Positions 23,651 through 31,962 of a stretch of 37,450 nucleotides of DNA are shown here, in pieces. Both the position numbers and the translations under genes were made by a program. This DNA is from an uncultured Selenomonadales bacterium (lineage in GTDB: Bacteria > Bacillota > Negativicutes > Selenomonadales > Selenomonadaceae), in contig CALFJE010000096.1 in the NCBI GenBank assembly GCA_937877545.1, forward strand, positions 1 to 37,450, given 5' to 3'. The notes under the pieces are model-generated. The model saw nothing but the letters and a program-made list of their open reading frames with translations, did not search any database and was not told the origin of the DNA. How positions within the stretch are numbered: position 1 is the first letter of the stretch; every line of letters starts with the position of its first letter.

Positions 23651-24181
23651 GTGGCTATAAACAACATCAACGAACAGACAATCAACTATGAGGTCTTCGT
23701 CGGAGGCGACAGGGCATTGGGCACGGCGAGCGTCGATTTGCCCGAAATTACCTATTTGACCTCGGAAATAAAAGGTGCGGGCGTCGCGGGGCAATTGGAC
23801 GTTCCGACTTTGGGGCACCTTGAGTCAATGGAAATGACGCTGCATTGGCGCAGTATCTTTGAACGCCCGACGAACTTACTGGCGCAGAATGCGATAATGC
23901 TGAGCCTGCGCGGAGCGATGCAACTTTACGACGCGGCGACGGGCATATTGAAGGCGTTGCCGGTGAGGATAGATGCGCGGTGTTTATCGGCGGGCTTGAC
24001 ATTGGGCAAGCTGGAGCCGTCTGAGCAGACGGATACCGAATCGACGTTCAAGATTGACTATTTGAAGATAACAATCGACGGGCGCAAGGAATTTGAACAC
24101 GACGCCTTTAACTACATTCACGAGGTGGACGGCACGGATTATCTTGCGGGCGTGCGTGAGGCTTTGGGATTGGGGGCTTAA
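23651..24181 (+). CDS. Major tail tube protein, P2 FII type
   Basis: A 176-residue inner tube protein: the N-terminal NYEVFVGG-RALGTASVDLPEITYLTSEIKGAG, a central LHWRSIFE region and the KIDYLKITIDGRKEFEHDAFNYIHEVDG end all match the FII family. The start is read as GTG 23651 with GGTG 7 nt upstream; TTG 23645 is an alternative adding two residues. It follows the sheath gene as in P2. Confidence 0.92.
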   Translation: MAINNINEQTINYEVFVGGDRALGTASVDLPEITYLTSEIKGAGVAGQLDVPTLGHLESMEMTLHWRSIFERPTNLLAQNAIMLSLRGAMQLYDAATGILKALPVRIDARCLSAGLTLGKLEPSEQTDTESTFKIDYLKITIDGRKEFEHDAFNYIHEVDGTDYLAGVREALGLGA

Positions 24182-24184
24182 TCA

Positions 24185-24457
24185 ATGTTCGGGAAAATAG
24201 TATTGGAAAATTATAAGGCATGTCAACTGCCGCAAGAGGCGGCGTCTGCGTGGAGCGTGCTTGACGGTTTGGTCGGCGCGTCGTATAAGCCGCTCGTGTA
24301 TGTCGGCAAGCAGGTCGTCAACGGCACGCTGTATTGGTTTGTGGCGGAGCAAACATTGATAACGTATCCGACGATACGCCGCGTGATAAAATTGGCGATA
24401 AAACATCAGGATGAGGAATACAGTTTGCTGGCGAGCAGTATCGAAGAAATAATCTGA
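24185..24457 (+). CDS. Stefin/cystatin-like small protein (copy 2)
   Basis: A 90-residue paralogue of the protein at 20891. It shares PQEAASAW, LVGASY-PL-Y-GKQ, VNGTLY and EQTLIT-P-IRRV-KLAI. The cystatin-like loop reads KQVVNGTLYWF, close to the stefin motif QVVAGTNY. It is inserted between the tube and tail-chaperone genes, which are normally adjacent in P2-like phages. The two copies are about half identical, so the duplication is not recent. Confidence 0.6.
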   Translation: MFGKIVLENYKACQLPQEAASAWSVLDGLVGASYKPLVYVGKQVVNGTLYWFVAEQTLITYPTIRRVIKLAIKHQDEEYSLLASSIEEII

Positions 24458-24470
24458 GGAGGCGTCGTCA

Positions 24471-24752
24471 ATGGCGATAGACATCAGCAAGTTGGACGAG
24501 GGCTTGAACAAACTGCGCGGCTTAGACTTTGAGCAATGCGAGGCGCAGGAACGAGCGGCGGGCAACACGTTTCCTGAGTTGTCTTTTAACAAGTCGTTTC
24601 AAGCGCGACTGGCGGCGAGAGCTTTGGACGTTCCGACGGCGGACATCAAGGAATTGCCGCTGAAACAATTCGCGAAGGTCACGCAGTCGGTATTCAATTT
24701 TTTGTTCAATACTTCGGACACCGAGACGCCGTCGGAGAAATCCGAAGAATAG
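24471..24752 (+). CDS. Tail assembly chaperone, E product (zero frame)
   Basis: A 93-residue P2 gpE-like chaperone that coats the tape measure during tail assembly. GAGGAGG precedes ATG 24471. Near its end the heptamer TTTTTTG (24698-24704) sits in the correct phase for a -1 shift, which would bypass the TAG at 24750-24752 and make a longer E-E' product. Residues after 78 in this frame are specific to the short form. Confidence 0.85.
   Translation: MAIDISKLDEGLNKLRGLDFEQCEAQERAAGNTFPELSFNKSFQARLAARALDVPTADIKELPLKQFAKVTQSVFNFLFNTSDTETPSEKSEE
24698..24704 (+). promoter_or_regulatory. Programmed -1 ribosomal frameshift site (T TTT TTG)
   Basis: In the zero frame the codons read AAT TTT TTG, so the slippery heptamer is T TTT TTG, the same kind of site as in the P2 E/E' gene. 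After a -1 slip, reading continues from G24704 in an open frame to TGA 24866-24868. Confidence 0.85.
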
Positions 24753-24868
24753 CCCTTGACTTGCAACAAAGCGGCTGGGGCACGATTGACTTTTGGCTGA
24801 GCCTGCCGCTGGGCAACTTGCGCGGCTGGGTAAAACTGATTAACGAAAAATCGAAACGGAGGAGGTGA
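24704..24868 (+). CDS. E' extension of the tail assembly chaperone (-1 frame)
   Basis: The -1 frame adds 54 residues after the first 78 of E, giving a fusion of about 132. The tail GWGTIDFWLSLPLGNLRGWV matches the style of E'-type proteins (Trp-rich, with a conserved LPL-x-L-x2-W). It has no start of its own. The TGA lies just before the tape measure start, inside its ribosome binding region, so the 3' unit is coupled to the next gene. Confidence 0.85.
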   Translation, partial: VQYFGHRDAVGEIRRIALDLQQSGWGTIDFWLSLPLGNLRGWVKLINEKSKRRR

Positions 24869-24872
24869 GCTC

Positions 24873-27800
24873 GTGGCGAGAAATTTTACTGTCTCGTTCA
24901 ACATAACGGGCGCGATGGACGGAAGCTTGCAATCGGCGTTGGCAAATGCGTCGAAGGCAATGCGCGGTTTGGGCGAAGCGGCACGAGCCGCCTCCAACGC
25001 GGCGCAAGGTTCGCAACTCGGCTTGAAGGGAATATCGCAATCTTTGAACGCTTTGCAGGCGGCGGCGAATAAATATCAGGCGTTGCGAAAAGAAATAGAA
25101 GCGACGAAGGCGGCAACGTCAACGGCGGTCGGCACAAGAAATTCCCTGGCGGCGCAACTGAACAAAGACAAAGAGGCGGCGGAACAATTAAAATCCGCGC
25201 TGGACAAATTGTATAAGACGCGGAGTCGGATTCAAGAGCAACAAGCCGAATCGCGGGCGACGTTACAAGCGTTGATAGCGCAACGCGCCCAAATCACGGC
25301 GGCGAAAGGGAAAATCCTTGCGCCGTTTGACAAGGACGCATATGCTTTCGGGAAAATACCGACGGCACTTTTGGGCACGGCAAAGGGAAAAGAACTTTCC
25401 GACCTCTTAAAGCAACAGCGGGCAGTCAAACAAGCCTTAGACGAATCGCGGCAAAAGTTCAGAGAAACGGCAAGCGAGCTGAAAACATTATCGACGCAAA
25501 TAGCGGCGACGCAACGGGAATATCGGGCGGCAACAAAGACGGTCGGGCAAAGCACGGCGAATTTTGACGCGGCTAAAAACAACGCGGCGCAAATAAAATC
25601 GCAGTTGCAATCGCAAGTATCGGCTCTGCAGGCGTTGAAAAGTCAACTATCGACAGCGGGCTTTTCCACGGCGGGTTTCGTCGAATCGCAACGGCAACTT
25701 GAATCTGAAATAAATCGCGTGACAAATGCGCTCAATCGCGAGCAAGCGGCGTTAGCACGTCGGCAAAGAATGACCTCGGCAACTCAACAAGTGGCGACGG
25801 CAGGGGCGGAAATGTGGGGCGCGGCGTATACGGCAGAGCAAATAGCAAGCCCGTTTAAATCGTCGCTGGACAATGCGGTCGAGTTTGAACGCGTCATGAG
25901 CGAGGTAAAAGCACTGACGCAGATGGACAACCTGCGCCTCGGCAAGTATGATGTAGTCGAACGAGAAATGGCGGCATTGACGGCGCAAGCGAAGGAATTG
26001 GGCGAGACGACGATATACACGTCTAAACAAGTCGGCGAGGCTCAAGCTTTCGTGGCGCGGACGGGTTGGAATACGCAACAAATCTTAGGCTCAATCCCCG
26101 TGTTTTTGGAATTGGCAGCAAGTCAAAACATGGACATAGCGCGGACGGCGGATTTGGCAACAAATATCATGACGGCGTTTGGGCACAACATGAAAGCGGT
26201 CGGCGGCGACGCAGATAAATTTGCTCAAATGATAGCGCACGACGCGGACGTGTTTGCTTACACAGTGACGCACTCGAATCAGAATTTTGAACAATTCGGA
26301 GAGGCAATGAGCTACGCCGCACCGGTTGCCAAACCGTTTGGCGCGTCGATAGAAGAAACCGCTATGATGACAAAATTCATGGGGGACGCGGGTATTCAAG
26401 GCTCCCGCGCAGGCACGGCAATGCGCATGATGATGTTGCGATTAGTTAAGCCGACAAAGCAAGCTGCAAAGGCACTGGCAGAATGCGGCATGACGTTAGA
26501 CGACGCGACAAAAGCGCGGCTCAATGCGCAACGAGAATTAGAAGAAATCGGCGGGACATTAGACGATACACTTTCGCCCGGTCGTCAATTTATCGAGATA
26601 ATGAAGCAAATAGATAAAGGGATGGCAGGGTTCAGTGACCAAGAGAAACTGGCAAAATTGGCGGCGATAACGGGCGTGTATGCGGTCAGCGGCGCGGCTA
26701 ATTTATTTGGCGCGGGCGCGGCTCAAGCGGAAAACTTCACGGAGCTTTTGGAAAACTGCGAAGGCGCATTAAATCAGACGTATCAAGTCATGGTTGACAA
26801 TACGTTTGGAGCGCAAAAGGCGTTTGAATCGGCATGGGACGCAGTTCAGTTAGAGGTCGGCGCAAGTTTAAACTCTATAGCGCGAAGCGGCTACGAATTT
26901 ATCACGCCGTATTTGATAGGGCTATCGCGATTTATTGAAGCCAATCCTGCGGTTGTGCAGGCAATCGCGGCAATCGCGGGCGCATTGGCGGGCTTGCTCG
27001 TAATGTCGGCAGCAGTGAAGTTGGCTTTCGCGGGCTATGAGTTTATCGCGTCAACGTTTTTGCTGATAAGCGGTGCGGCAACCACGTTACGGACGGCACT
27101 TGCAGGCTTGACGCTTGCCAATATCGGCGCGGGCATATCGGGCGCGGTCGGCATGTTCGGTCGGCTCGGCTCGGCGATACTCGGTGCGGCGCGGGCGGCA
27201 ATGTTATTCGTCTTTACGCCGATAGGAGCCGCATTAACAGCGATAGCTCTCGCGGGGCTTTGGGTTTATAATAACTGGAGTCGCGTCGCGCCCGTCCTTA
27301 GCAACATAGCAAACACACTCGGCGGTCCGTTGAGTTCCGCGCTGAGCGGACTCGGTCGAGCGGTCGGGATACTTGGCACGACGATAATAAATGCGTTGAG
27401 TCCGATAATGCCGTATCTGGGCAAAATGATTAGCTTTATCGGCGGCGGGCTTGCCGGCACGATTATTGGATTGGCGGGAACAATAGCCTCGCTGATAAGC
27501 GGAATAGTCGTAGCCATAGCGGGCTTATTGTCAGCCTTGGCTGATGTCGGTACGGGCTTGGTGCAAGCATTTGAACAATTGGCATCGGGCGATTTCAGCG
27601 GCGCGTTCGAGACGATAAAAGCAACGTGCAGGACGTCGTTTGCCGATATGAAGGCAACGGCATTAAACACGTTCGCCGCGATACAAAACGGTATCAAAGC
27701 GACGGCGGCGGGCTTAGACGAATTAGCTCATCCTGTTCAGATACAAGCAGAAGTAAGCGGCGGCGGAGTAGGAGCAATGCAAGCACGGCTCGCCGAAATA

Positions 27801-28901
27801 GATACGTCGAACGTGCAAGCGGCAGTTGATTCAGCCGGCTCTTCCTTGGAGCAAGTTGCGGTTCCTGCTCAAGCGGCGGGCACTGGGTTACAAGGGATAG
27901 CGGCACCTGCGACCGAATTGGCGGCGACGATGCCGAGTTTGCCGCCCGAATTAAGCAACGTGACCTCGGCGGCTCAAACGACCGCGCCCGAATTGACGAA
28001 CGTAGGCAACGCGGCAATGACGGCTTCGCCGAACTTAGACGCGACAGGCGTATCTGCCGGCAACGCGGCAACGGGGCTTGACGATTTAGTCAGCGCGGCG
28101 GCGGCAGTAGCAGGCGCCTTGCAAGCCAAAGCGGGCGAAATATCGGCTATCGTTATAAAAGCTCCGCAAGTGCAAACATACACAATAAGCGTTCCCGTCC
28201 CGCAAGGCGCGGCGGTAACGACAAACTACGCGGGCGGCATTTATAAAAAAGGCGCGTTCCTAACGACATTCGCTGAGAAGTCGCCCGAAGCGGCGATACC
28301 TTTAGACAAATCGAAACGTGCGCGGGATTTATGGACGACGGCAGGACAAATCTTAGGATTATTACCCGGTCGGACGAGGCGGACGCCGTTATTAAATGCA
28401 CCGCCGTTTGACGAGACGATAAACGCAAGTCGCGGGATAGTGAGCGAGCAAAAACCGCTGTCGTTGCCGAAACCGAATTGGATTGATATTGCGATGAAGT
28501 TGCCCGCCTTGTTACCCGGTCGGACGAGGCGGACGCCGTTATTGCAACCGAAATTCCGCGATATAATAAATGCGGCGCAACGGCAAAGCGGGCAGTTCAA
28601 TACTCGGATAAATCGGTTCCCGCCTTCATTAAAAAGAATCCCTATGCCGCAGTTCCCAAATTGCTGGGGCGATATACCTTCGGCGGAGGAGCAAAGCATA
28701 GGTAGTTTTCCGCGATTGACACCGTCGACGAGCGGAGATTTACCGACGATAAATCTAACAGTGAACGTGACGATAAACGGCAACGGCGACGAGGGCACGG
28801 TGCGGCGCGGAATAGAATCGTCCCTGCCGGTGATCCAGAAAAGTTTCGCCGAGCAATGGCGCGAAATGACGGCAGAAAAAGCGCGGAGGTCGTTCAGATG
28901 A
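24873..28901 (+). CDS. Tail tape measure protein
   Basis: A 1342-residue protein that sets tail length and helps DNA entry. Residues about 30-320 are long coiled coil (Ala, Gln, Lys rich). About 320-640 match the TP901-type tape measure core (EFERVMSEVKALTQ and FGEAMSYAAPVAKPFGASIEE regions). About 690-930 contain several hydrophobic Ala/Gly/Ile-rich segments. A Ser/Ala/Thr-rich linker then leads to a C-terminal region with LLPGRTRRTPLL twice. The start is GTG 24873 after GGAGGAGGT. The 11-base word common elsewhere in the prophage is absent from this 4-kb gene. Confidence 0.95.
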   Translation: MARNFTVSFNITGAMDGSLQSALANASKAMRGLGEAARAASNAAQGSQLGLKGISQSLNALQAAANKYQALRKEIEATKAATSTAVGTRNSLAAQLNKDKEAAEQLKSALDKLYKTRSRIQEQQAESRATLQALIAQRAQITAAKGKILAPFDKDAYAFGKIPTALLGTAKGKELSDLLKQQRAVKQALDESRQKFRETASELKTLSTQIAATQREYRAATKTVGQSTANFDAAKNNAAQIKSQLQSQVSALQALKSQLSTAGFSTAGFVESQRQLESEINRVTNALNREQAALARRQRMTSATQQVATAGAEMWGAAYTAEQIASPFKSSLDNAVEFERVMSEVKALTQMDNLRLGKYDVVEREMAALTAQAKELGETTIYTSKQVGEAQAFVARTGWNTQQILGSIPVFLELAASQNMDIARTADLATNIMTAFGHNMKAVGGDADKFAQMIAHDADVFAYTVTHSNQNFEQFGEAMSYAAPVAKPFGASIEETAMMTKFMGDAGIQGSRAGTAMRMMMLRLVKPTKQAAKALAECGMTLDDATKARLNAQRELEEIGGTLDDTLSPGRQFIEIMKQIDKGMAGFSDQEKLAKLAAITGVYAVSGAANLFGAGAAQAENFTELLENCEGALNQTYQVMVDNTFGAQKAFESAWDAVQLEVGASLNSIARSGYEFITPYLIGLSRFIEANPAVVQAIAAIAGALAGLLVMSAAVKLAFAGYEFIASTFLLISGAATTLRTALAGLTLANIGAGISGAVGMFGRLGSAILGAARAAMLFVFTPIGAALTAIALAGLWVYNNWSRVAPVLSNIANTLGGPLSSALSGLGRAVGILGTTIINALSPIMPYLGKMISFIGGGLAGTIIGLAGTIASLISGIVVAIAGLLSALADVGTGLVQAFEQLASGDFSGAFETIKATCRTSFADMKATALNTFAAIQNGIKATAAGLDELAHPVQIQAEVSGGGVGAMQARLAEIDTSNVQAAVDSAGSSLEQVAVPAQAAGTGLQGIAAPATELAATMPSLPPELSNVTSAAQTTAPELTNVGNAAMTASPNLDATGVSAGNAATGLDDLVSAAAAVAGALQAKAGEISAIVIKAPQVQTYTISVPVPQGAAVTTNYAGGIYKKGAFLTTFAEKSPEAAIPLDKSKRARDLWTTAGQILGLLPGRTRRTPLLNAPPFDETINASRGIVSEQKPLSLPKPNWIDIAMKLPALLPGRTRRTPLLQPKFRDIINAAQRQSGQFNTRINRFPPSLKRIPMPQFPNCWGDIPSAEEQSIGSFPRLTPSTSGDLPTINLTVNVTINGNGDEGTVRRGIESSLPVIQKSFAEQWREMTAEKARRSFR
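28362..28543 (+). repeat. 32-bp exact direct repeat in the tape measure gene
   Basis: Positions 28362-28393 and 28512-28543 are identical, 150 bp apart and in the same frame, each encoding LLPGRTRRTPLL. Recombination between them would remove or add exactly 50 codons, a simple route to alter the C-terminal part. Confidence 0.88.
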
Positions 28902-29101
28902 AAAAGTACACGACAATCAGCGGCGACACCTTCGATTTGATAGCGCACAAAGCATTGGGTTCGACGCGCTACACGGAATTGCTGATAAATGAAAATCGGG
29001 CTCACGTGGCGACGGTTATCTTTAAAGCGGGGGTTGTGTTGACGTTGCCGACGATAGAAAAAGAGGAGCGGGCGGCTAAGCTTCCGCCGTGGCGCAGATG
29101 A
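28898..29101 (+). CDS. Tail protein X (LysM-like)
   Basis: A 67-residue P2 gpX-like protein: YTTISGDTFDLIAHKALGST and the later VFKAGVVLTLP resemble a LysM fold. It joins the baseplate hub region. ATG 28898 overlaps the tape measure stop as ATGA, and its own stop overlaps the next start in the same way. Confidence 0.9.
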   Translation: MKKYTTISGDTFDLIAHKALGSTRYTELLINENRAHVATVIFKAGVVLTLPTIEKEERAAKLPPWRR

Positions 29102-30111
29102 TCACGCGGCAAATCACCGTTCGAGTATGGATAGGCGGCACCGAGGTAACCCGCGATTTGAGCCCGTATTTAAAGACGCTGACCTATGAAGACGTATTGA
29201 GCGGGGAGACTGATACGGTTGAACTTGAACTGGAAGACCGCGAGCGTCTGTTTATAAATGAATGGTTTCCGACACGCGGCGATACTCTTCAAGTGGAATT
29301 GGTTAAGGAGAATTGGCAGGGCGACGGCTTGACTGAGCGGCTGCCCTTGGGTACGTTTGAAATAGACGAGGTGACCAATTCTTATCCGCCGTCAAGTTGC
29401 AAGCTCAAAGGGAATTCGTGTTCGCAGAATTCGGCATTGCGGCAAGTGGACAAGACGCGGGCTTGGGAAAACGTCAAGCTTAGCCAAATCGCCTCTGATA
29501 TAGCGGAGGAGGCGGGCGTTCGATTGGTATATGAGGCGGGCGAGGACCCGACTATAAGCCGCGCCGAACAAGCGGAGGTATCGTCGCTGGCTTTCTTGGA
29601 CAAGCTGTGCGCGGATTATTACATATCGCTGAAAATAGCTGACGGCGCGTTGATAATCTTCGACACCGAGAAATTGGAGCAACAGGAGCCGGCAGTCGTG
29701 TTTGAGCGGGATTTATCGATAATCAAAAGTTTCAGCGCGACGGCGACCTTAACGGAGGTTTACGCGGCGGCGGAGGTTTCTTATAAGCACGGCAAAAAGG
29801 CTGAGGGCTACTCTGCGCGGGCGACCGACCCGTCCAAATCGGCGGGCAAAACTTTGAAGATAAACAAGAAAGTAGACAGTCAAGCCGAGGCTGAACGTTT
29901 GGCGCGCAACAGCTTAAAAGAAAAGAATCGCGAGGAGATAAAGGTTGATTTAAAGACAATCGGCGCGTTCAATCTTTTAAGCGGAAACGTCGCGGAGCTA
30001 AAAGGTTTCGGCGTATATGACGGGCGATTTTTAATTAAGAAAGCGCGCCACGCGATAGGCAACGGCTATGAATGTTCGTTGGAGTGTTATAAGATAACGG
30101 AGGGCTACTGA
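29098..30111 (+). CDS. Baseplate hub protein, P2 gpD type
   Basis: A 337-residue gpD/gp27-like hub protein on which the spike sits. The N-terminal ITVRVWIGGTEVTRDLSPYL, LEDRERLFINEWFPTRGD, and the C-terminal IKVDLKTIGAFNLLSGNVAELKGFG all fit late-control gene D products. ATG 29098 overlaps the previous stop; 1-nt overlap with the spike gene. In P2 relatives X, D and V cooperate in hub and spike assembly. Confidence 0.9.
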   Translation: MITRQITVRVWIGGTEVTRDLSPYLKTLTYEDVLSGETDTVELELEDRERLFINEWFPTRGDTLQVELVKENWQGDGLTERLPLGTFEIDEVTNSYPPSSCKLKGNSCSQNSALRQVDKTRAWENVKLSQIASDIAEEAGVRLVYEAGEDPTISRAEQAEVSSLAFLDKLCADYYISLKIADGALIIFDTEKLEQQEPAVVFERDLSIIKSFSATATLTEVYAAAEVSYKHGKKAEGYSARATDPSKSAGKTLKINKKVDSQAEAERLARNSLKEKNREEIKVDLKTIGAFNLLSGNVAELKGFGVYDGRFLIKKARHAIGNGYECSLECYKITEGY

Positions 30112-30512
30112 TGACGGGCGAAGGGCGGCAACTGGTTCGAGAGGGCGTAGTGACGACGGTTTACCCCGAGCGGCATTCGGCGCGGGTGACCTTTGAGGAT
30201 AAAGACGAGCTCGAAAGCGCGGAGTTGCCGATATTGATACACTGCGCGGCGGCGAATAAGTATTATGCCCTGCCCGACATTGGCGAGGAGGTAATATGCC
30301 TGTTCGCGACCAACGCCGACCAAACGGGCACGGGCTTTATAATCGGCAGCCGCTATCATGACAAGGCGGAGCCCGCCGTCAATTCGCAAGACATAACCCG
30401 CCTTGACTTCAAAGACGGCACGTTTATTGAATACGACCGCGCGAGCCACGAGCTTAAGATAAACTGCGTGGGGAACATTAAGATTAACGGCAAGAGGATT
30501 GATTTGAATTGA
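30111..30512 (+). CDS. Baseplate spike protein, gpV type
   Basis: A 133-residue protein with an OB-fold N-terminus (VREGVVTTVYPERHSARVTFED, about 8-29; LPDIGEEVICLFA near 54-66) and a short beta-helix-like end (FKDGTFIEYDRASHELKINC... IKINGKRIDLN), as in gpV membrane-piercing spikes. It is short, so the tip is probably completed by the PAAR protein encoded next. Confidence 0.88.
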   Translation: MTGEGRQLVREGVVTTVYPERHSARVTFEDKDELESAELPILIHCAAANKYYALPDIGEEVICLFATNADQTGTGFIIGSRYHDKAEPAVNSQDITRLDFKDGTFIEYDRASHELKINCVGNIKINGKRIDLN

Positions 30513-30796
30513 AAGCGCACCGCTTAACCGACTTAAATACAGGTCACGATGCTTGTGAGCCGGTACCTTTGGCAACGGGCAGCGCGAATGTTTATGTCAA
30601 CGGGCTCCGTGCGGGGCGAGTGGGCGACACTTACAACCCGCACGAGTGCATAGATCACCCGCTCCACGTCGGGGCAGTGGCAAGCGGTTCGCGCACGGTG
30701 TTTATAAATAAAAAAGCCGCCGCCCGAACAGGTGACGCCGTCACGTGCGGTGGAGCCGCCGCGCAGGGTTCCGATAACGTCTTCATAGGAGATTGA
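30509..30796 (+). CDS. PAAR-domain spike tip protein
   Basis: A 95-residue PAAR protein that caps the spike with a metal-bound point. TGHDACEPVPLATGS near 11-25, NVYVNGLRAGRVGDTY, and the second half TVFINKKAAARTGDAVTCGG are typical. Metal-binding candidates are His13, His45, His49 and Cys79. The start is TTG 30509 in a TTGA overlap with the spike gene. Confidence 0.9.
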   Translation: MKAHRLTDLNTGHDACEPVPLATGSANVYVNGLRAGRVGDTYNPHECIDHPLHVGAVASGSRTVFINKKAAARTGDAVTCGGAAAQGSDNVFIGD

Positions 30797-30797
30797 A

Positions 30798-31259
30798 ATG
30801 AAATTCATTGACGTGTTCGACGATATATTTCACGCGGCAGTAGGATATTTCCGCCCGCCGATAGGCGCCTTTAACGAATTGATATTCGAGGTGTCGACGG
30901 CAAAGGTATTGACGTATGATGATTATCGACGCGAAAGCAAAGCGCGCTATGCCCGCCACGAGCTGATAAATCAGGCGGCGGTGCTTGAAAAGCTCGGGCG
31001 GGATTTGGAGGAAATATCGTTTAAGATGACGTTCACGCGGAGCTTGGGCGTGAATCCTGCGGCGGAGGCGGCTAAGGTTCGACAACTTTGTTTGAACGGC
31101 GTCGCCGATTTTTTTATCCTCGGCAACAACGTGATCGGCGAAAACCTTTGGGTTATCGAAAGTGTGAGCGAGGCGGCGCAAAGTTGGAATCACAGCGGCG
31201 GTATCTTGGTCAGCAGCGTCGACGTGAAAATGATTGAATATGTTCCGGCGGTGGTTTGA
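30798..31259 (+). CDS. Tail protein U, P2 gpU type
   Basis: A 153-residue protein of the gpU family: ARHELINQAAVLEKLGRDLEEISFKMTF, a region like the family's 'flGp-le-i-l' core, then VADFFILGNNVIGENLWVIESVSEAAQSW and a closing beta strand. gpU helps finish the tail. AGGAG precedes ATG 30798. P2 carries U before D; here it lies between the PAAR and W genes, a reordering also seen in other P2-like prophages. Confidence 0.8.
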   Translation: MKFIDVFDDIFHAAVGYFRPPIGAFNELIFEVSTAKVLTYDDYRRESKARYARHELINQAAVLEKLGRDLEEISFKMTFTRSLGVNPAAEAAKVRQLCLNGVADFFILGNNVIGENLWVIESVSEAAQSWNHSGGILVSSVDVKMIEYVPAVV

Positions 31260-31597
31260 TGATATTGGACGTAACGGCAGACTTGCGCGATATAAAAATC
31301 ATGCCTTCAAATGAATTGGAGGAGATAGTTCAAAATGTGCAATGCATCTTGGCGACGGCGCAGGGCTCGGTACCGATGGACAGGACATTTGGCACGCCGC
31401 TGAACATGTTGGACGCGCCAATATCGGCGACGCAAGCGCGTTTGACGGCGCAGATAGTCCGAGCCATACGCGCTCAGGAGCCGCGTGCTTATGTTCAAAA
31501 GGTAACCTTTGCGGGCTCCGCCGCCGACGGGCAATTGAAAGTGGCTGTGCGTATCGAAATAGACGAACGAAATCTGCGCGGCTACGTCTTCAAGTAA
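31259..31597 (+). CDS. Baseplate wedge protein, gpW/gp25 type
   Basis: A 112-residue gp25-like wedge protein: IVQNVQCILATAQGSVPMDRTFGTPLNMLDAP is the family core, with the conserved P-x-D-R-x-F-G, followed by helices and a VAVRIEID strand. ATG 31259 overlaps the previous stop. Its 3' end overlaps the opposite-strand HTH remnant by 8 nt. Confidence 0.92.
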   Translation: MILDVTADLRDIKIMPSNELEEIVQNVQCILATAQGSVPMDRTFGTPLNMLDAPISATQARLTAQIVRAIRAQEPRAYVQKVTFAGSAADGQLKVAVRIEIDERNLRGYVFK

Positions 31598-31870
31598 GGA
31601 CTTTGTCAAGGATAAGATTAAGCGTCCATTGTGGCGGCTTAGACTTGCCGAGGCTCCAATCCTGCACTGTGCGATAAGGAGCCTCAAGCAAATCAGCCAG
31701 CTGTTTAATCTTCATGTGTTTGTGGTCAAGCAATTCACGGATGGGATTGTCGGCGTTCAAAATGGCGGCGCGCTCGTCCATAGCCGACAGTTCGGCGGCG
31801 TATTTGTCGGTGTCGGAAACGCGACCTTGCCGCCGTCATTGGTGAACAGCGCGGGATATACATAAATCAT
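31590..31870 (-). pseudogene. Frameshifted small HTH gene (leftward, in the baseplate operon)
   Basis: The intact part (31590-31781) encodes 63 residues with an HTH (IKQLADLLEAPYRTVQDWSL). Upstream on the same strand a second frame starts at ATG 31868-31870, giving MIYVYPALFTNDGGKVAF, then leaves the frame at about 31815. Restoring one base would join the frames as ...VAFPDTDKYAAELSAMDER... into one protein of about 93 residues. The N-terminal YPALF strand resembles the opening of HicB-like proteins. Either the gene is decayed by a 1-bp deletion, or it is a sequencing error, or only the 63-residue form is made. Confidence 0.6.
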
Positions 31871-31922
31871 TCCTATCAACCTTTCTATGTCAAAGCAAGG
31901 CGGTTACCTCTTTCTGTGCAAT

Positions 31923-31928
31923 ATTATA
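31923..31928 (-). promoter_or_regulatory. Possible -10 element for the leftward HTH gene
   Basis: On the minus strand TATAAT occurs about 50 bp upstream of ATG 31870, in an AT-rich stretch unlike the surrounding genes. No convincing -35 is seen at 17 bp. The rest of 31871-31962 holds only the ribosome binding site of gene J on the plus strand. Confidence 0.35.
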
Positions 31929-31962
31929 CATTATCGGTCATTGGTTGTGGAGGTTCGTATAA

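Noticed and set aside
31629..31865. 78-residue plus-strand frame between genes W and J
   Set aside because: No ribosome binding site, and the minus strand carries a better-supported HTH gene over the same bases.
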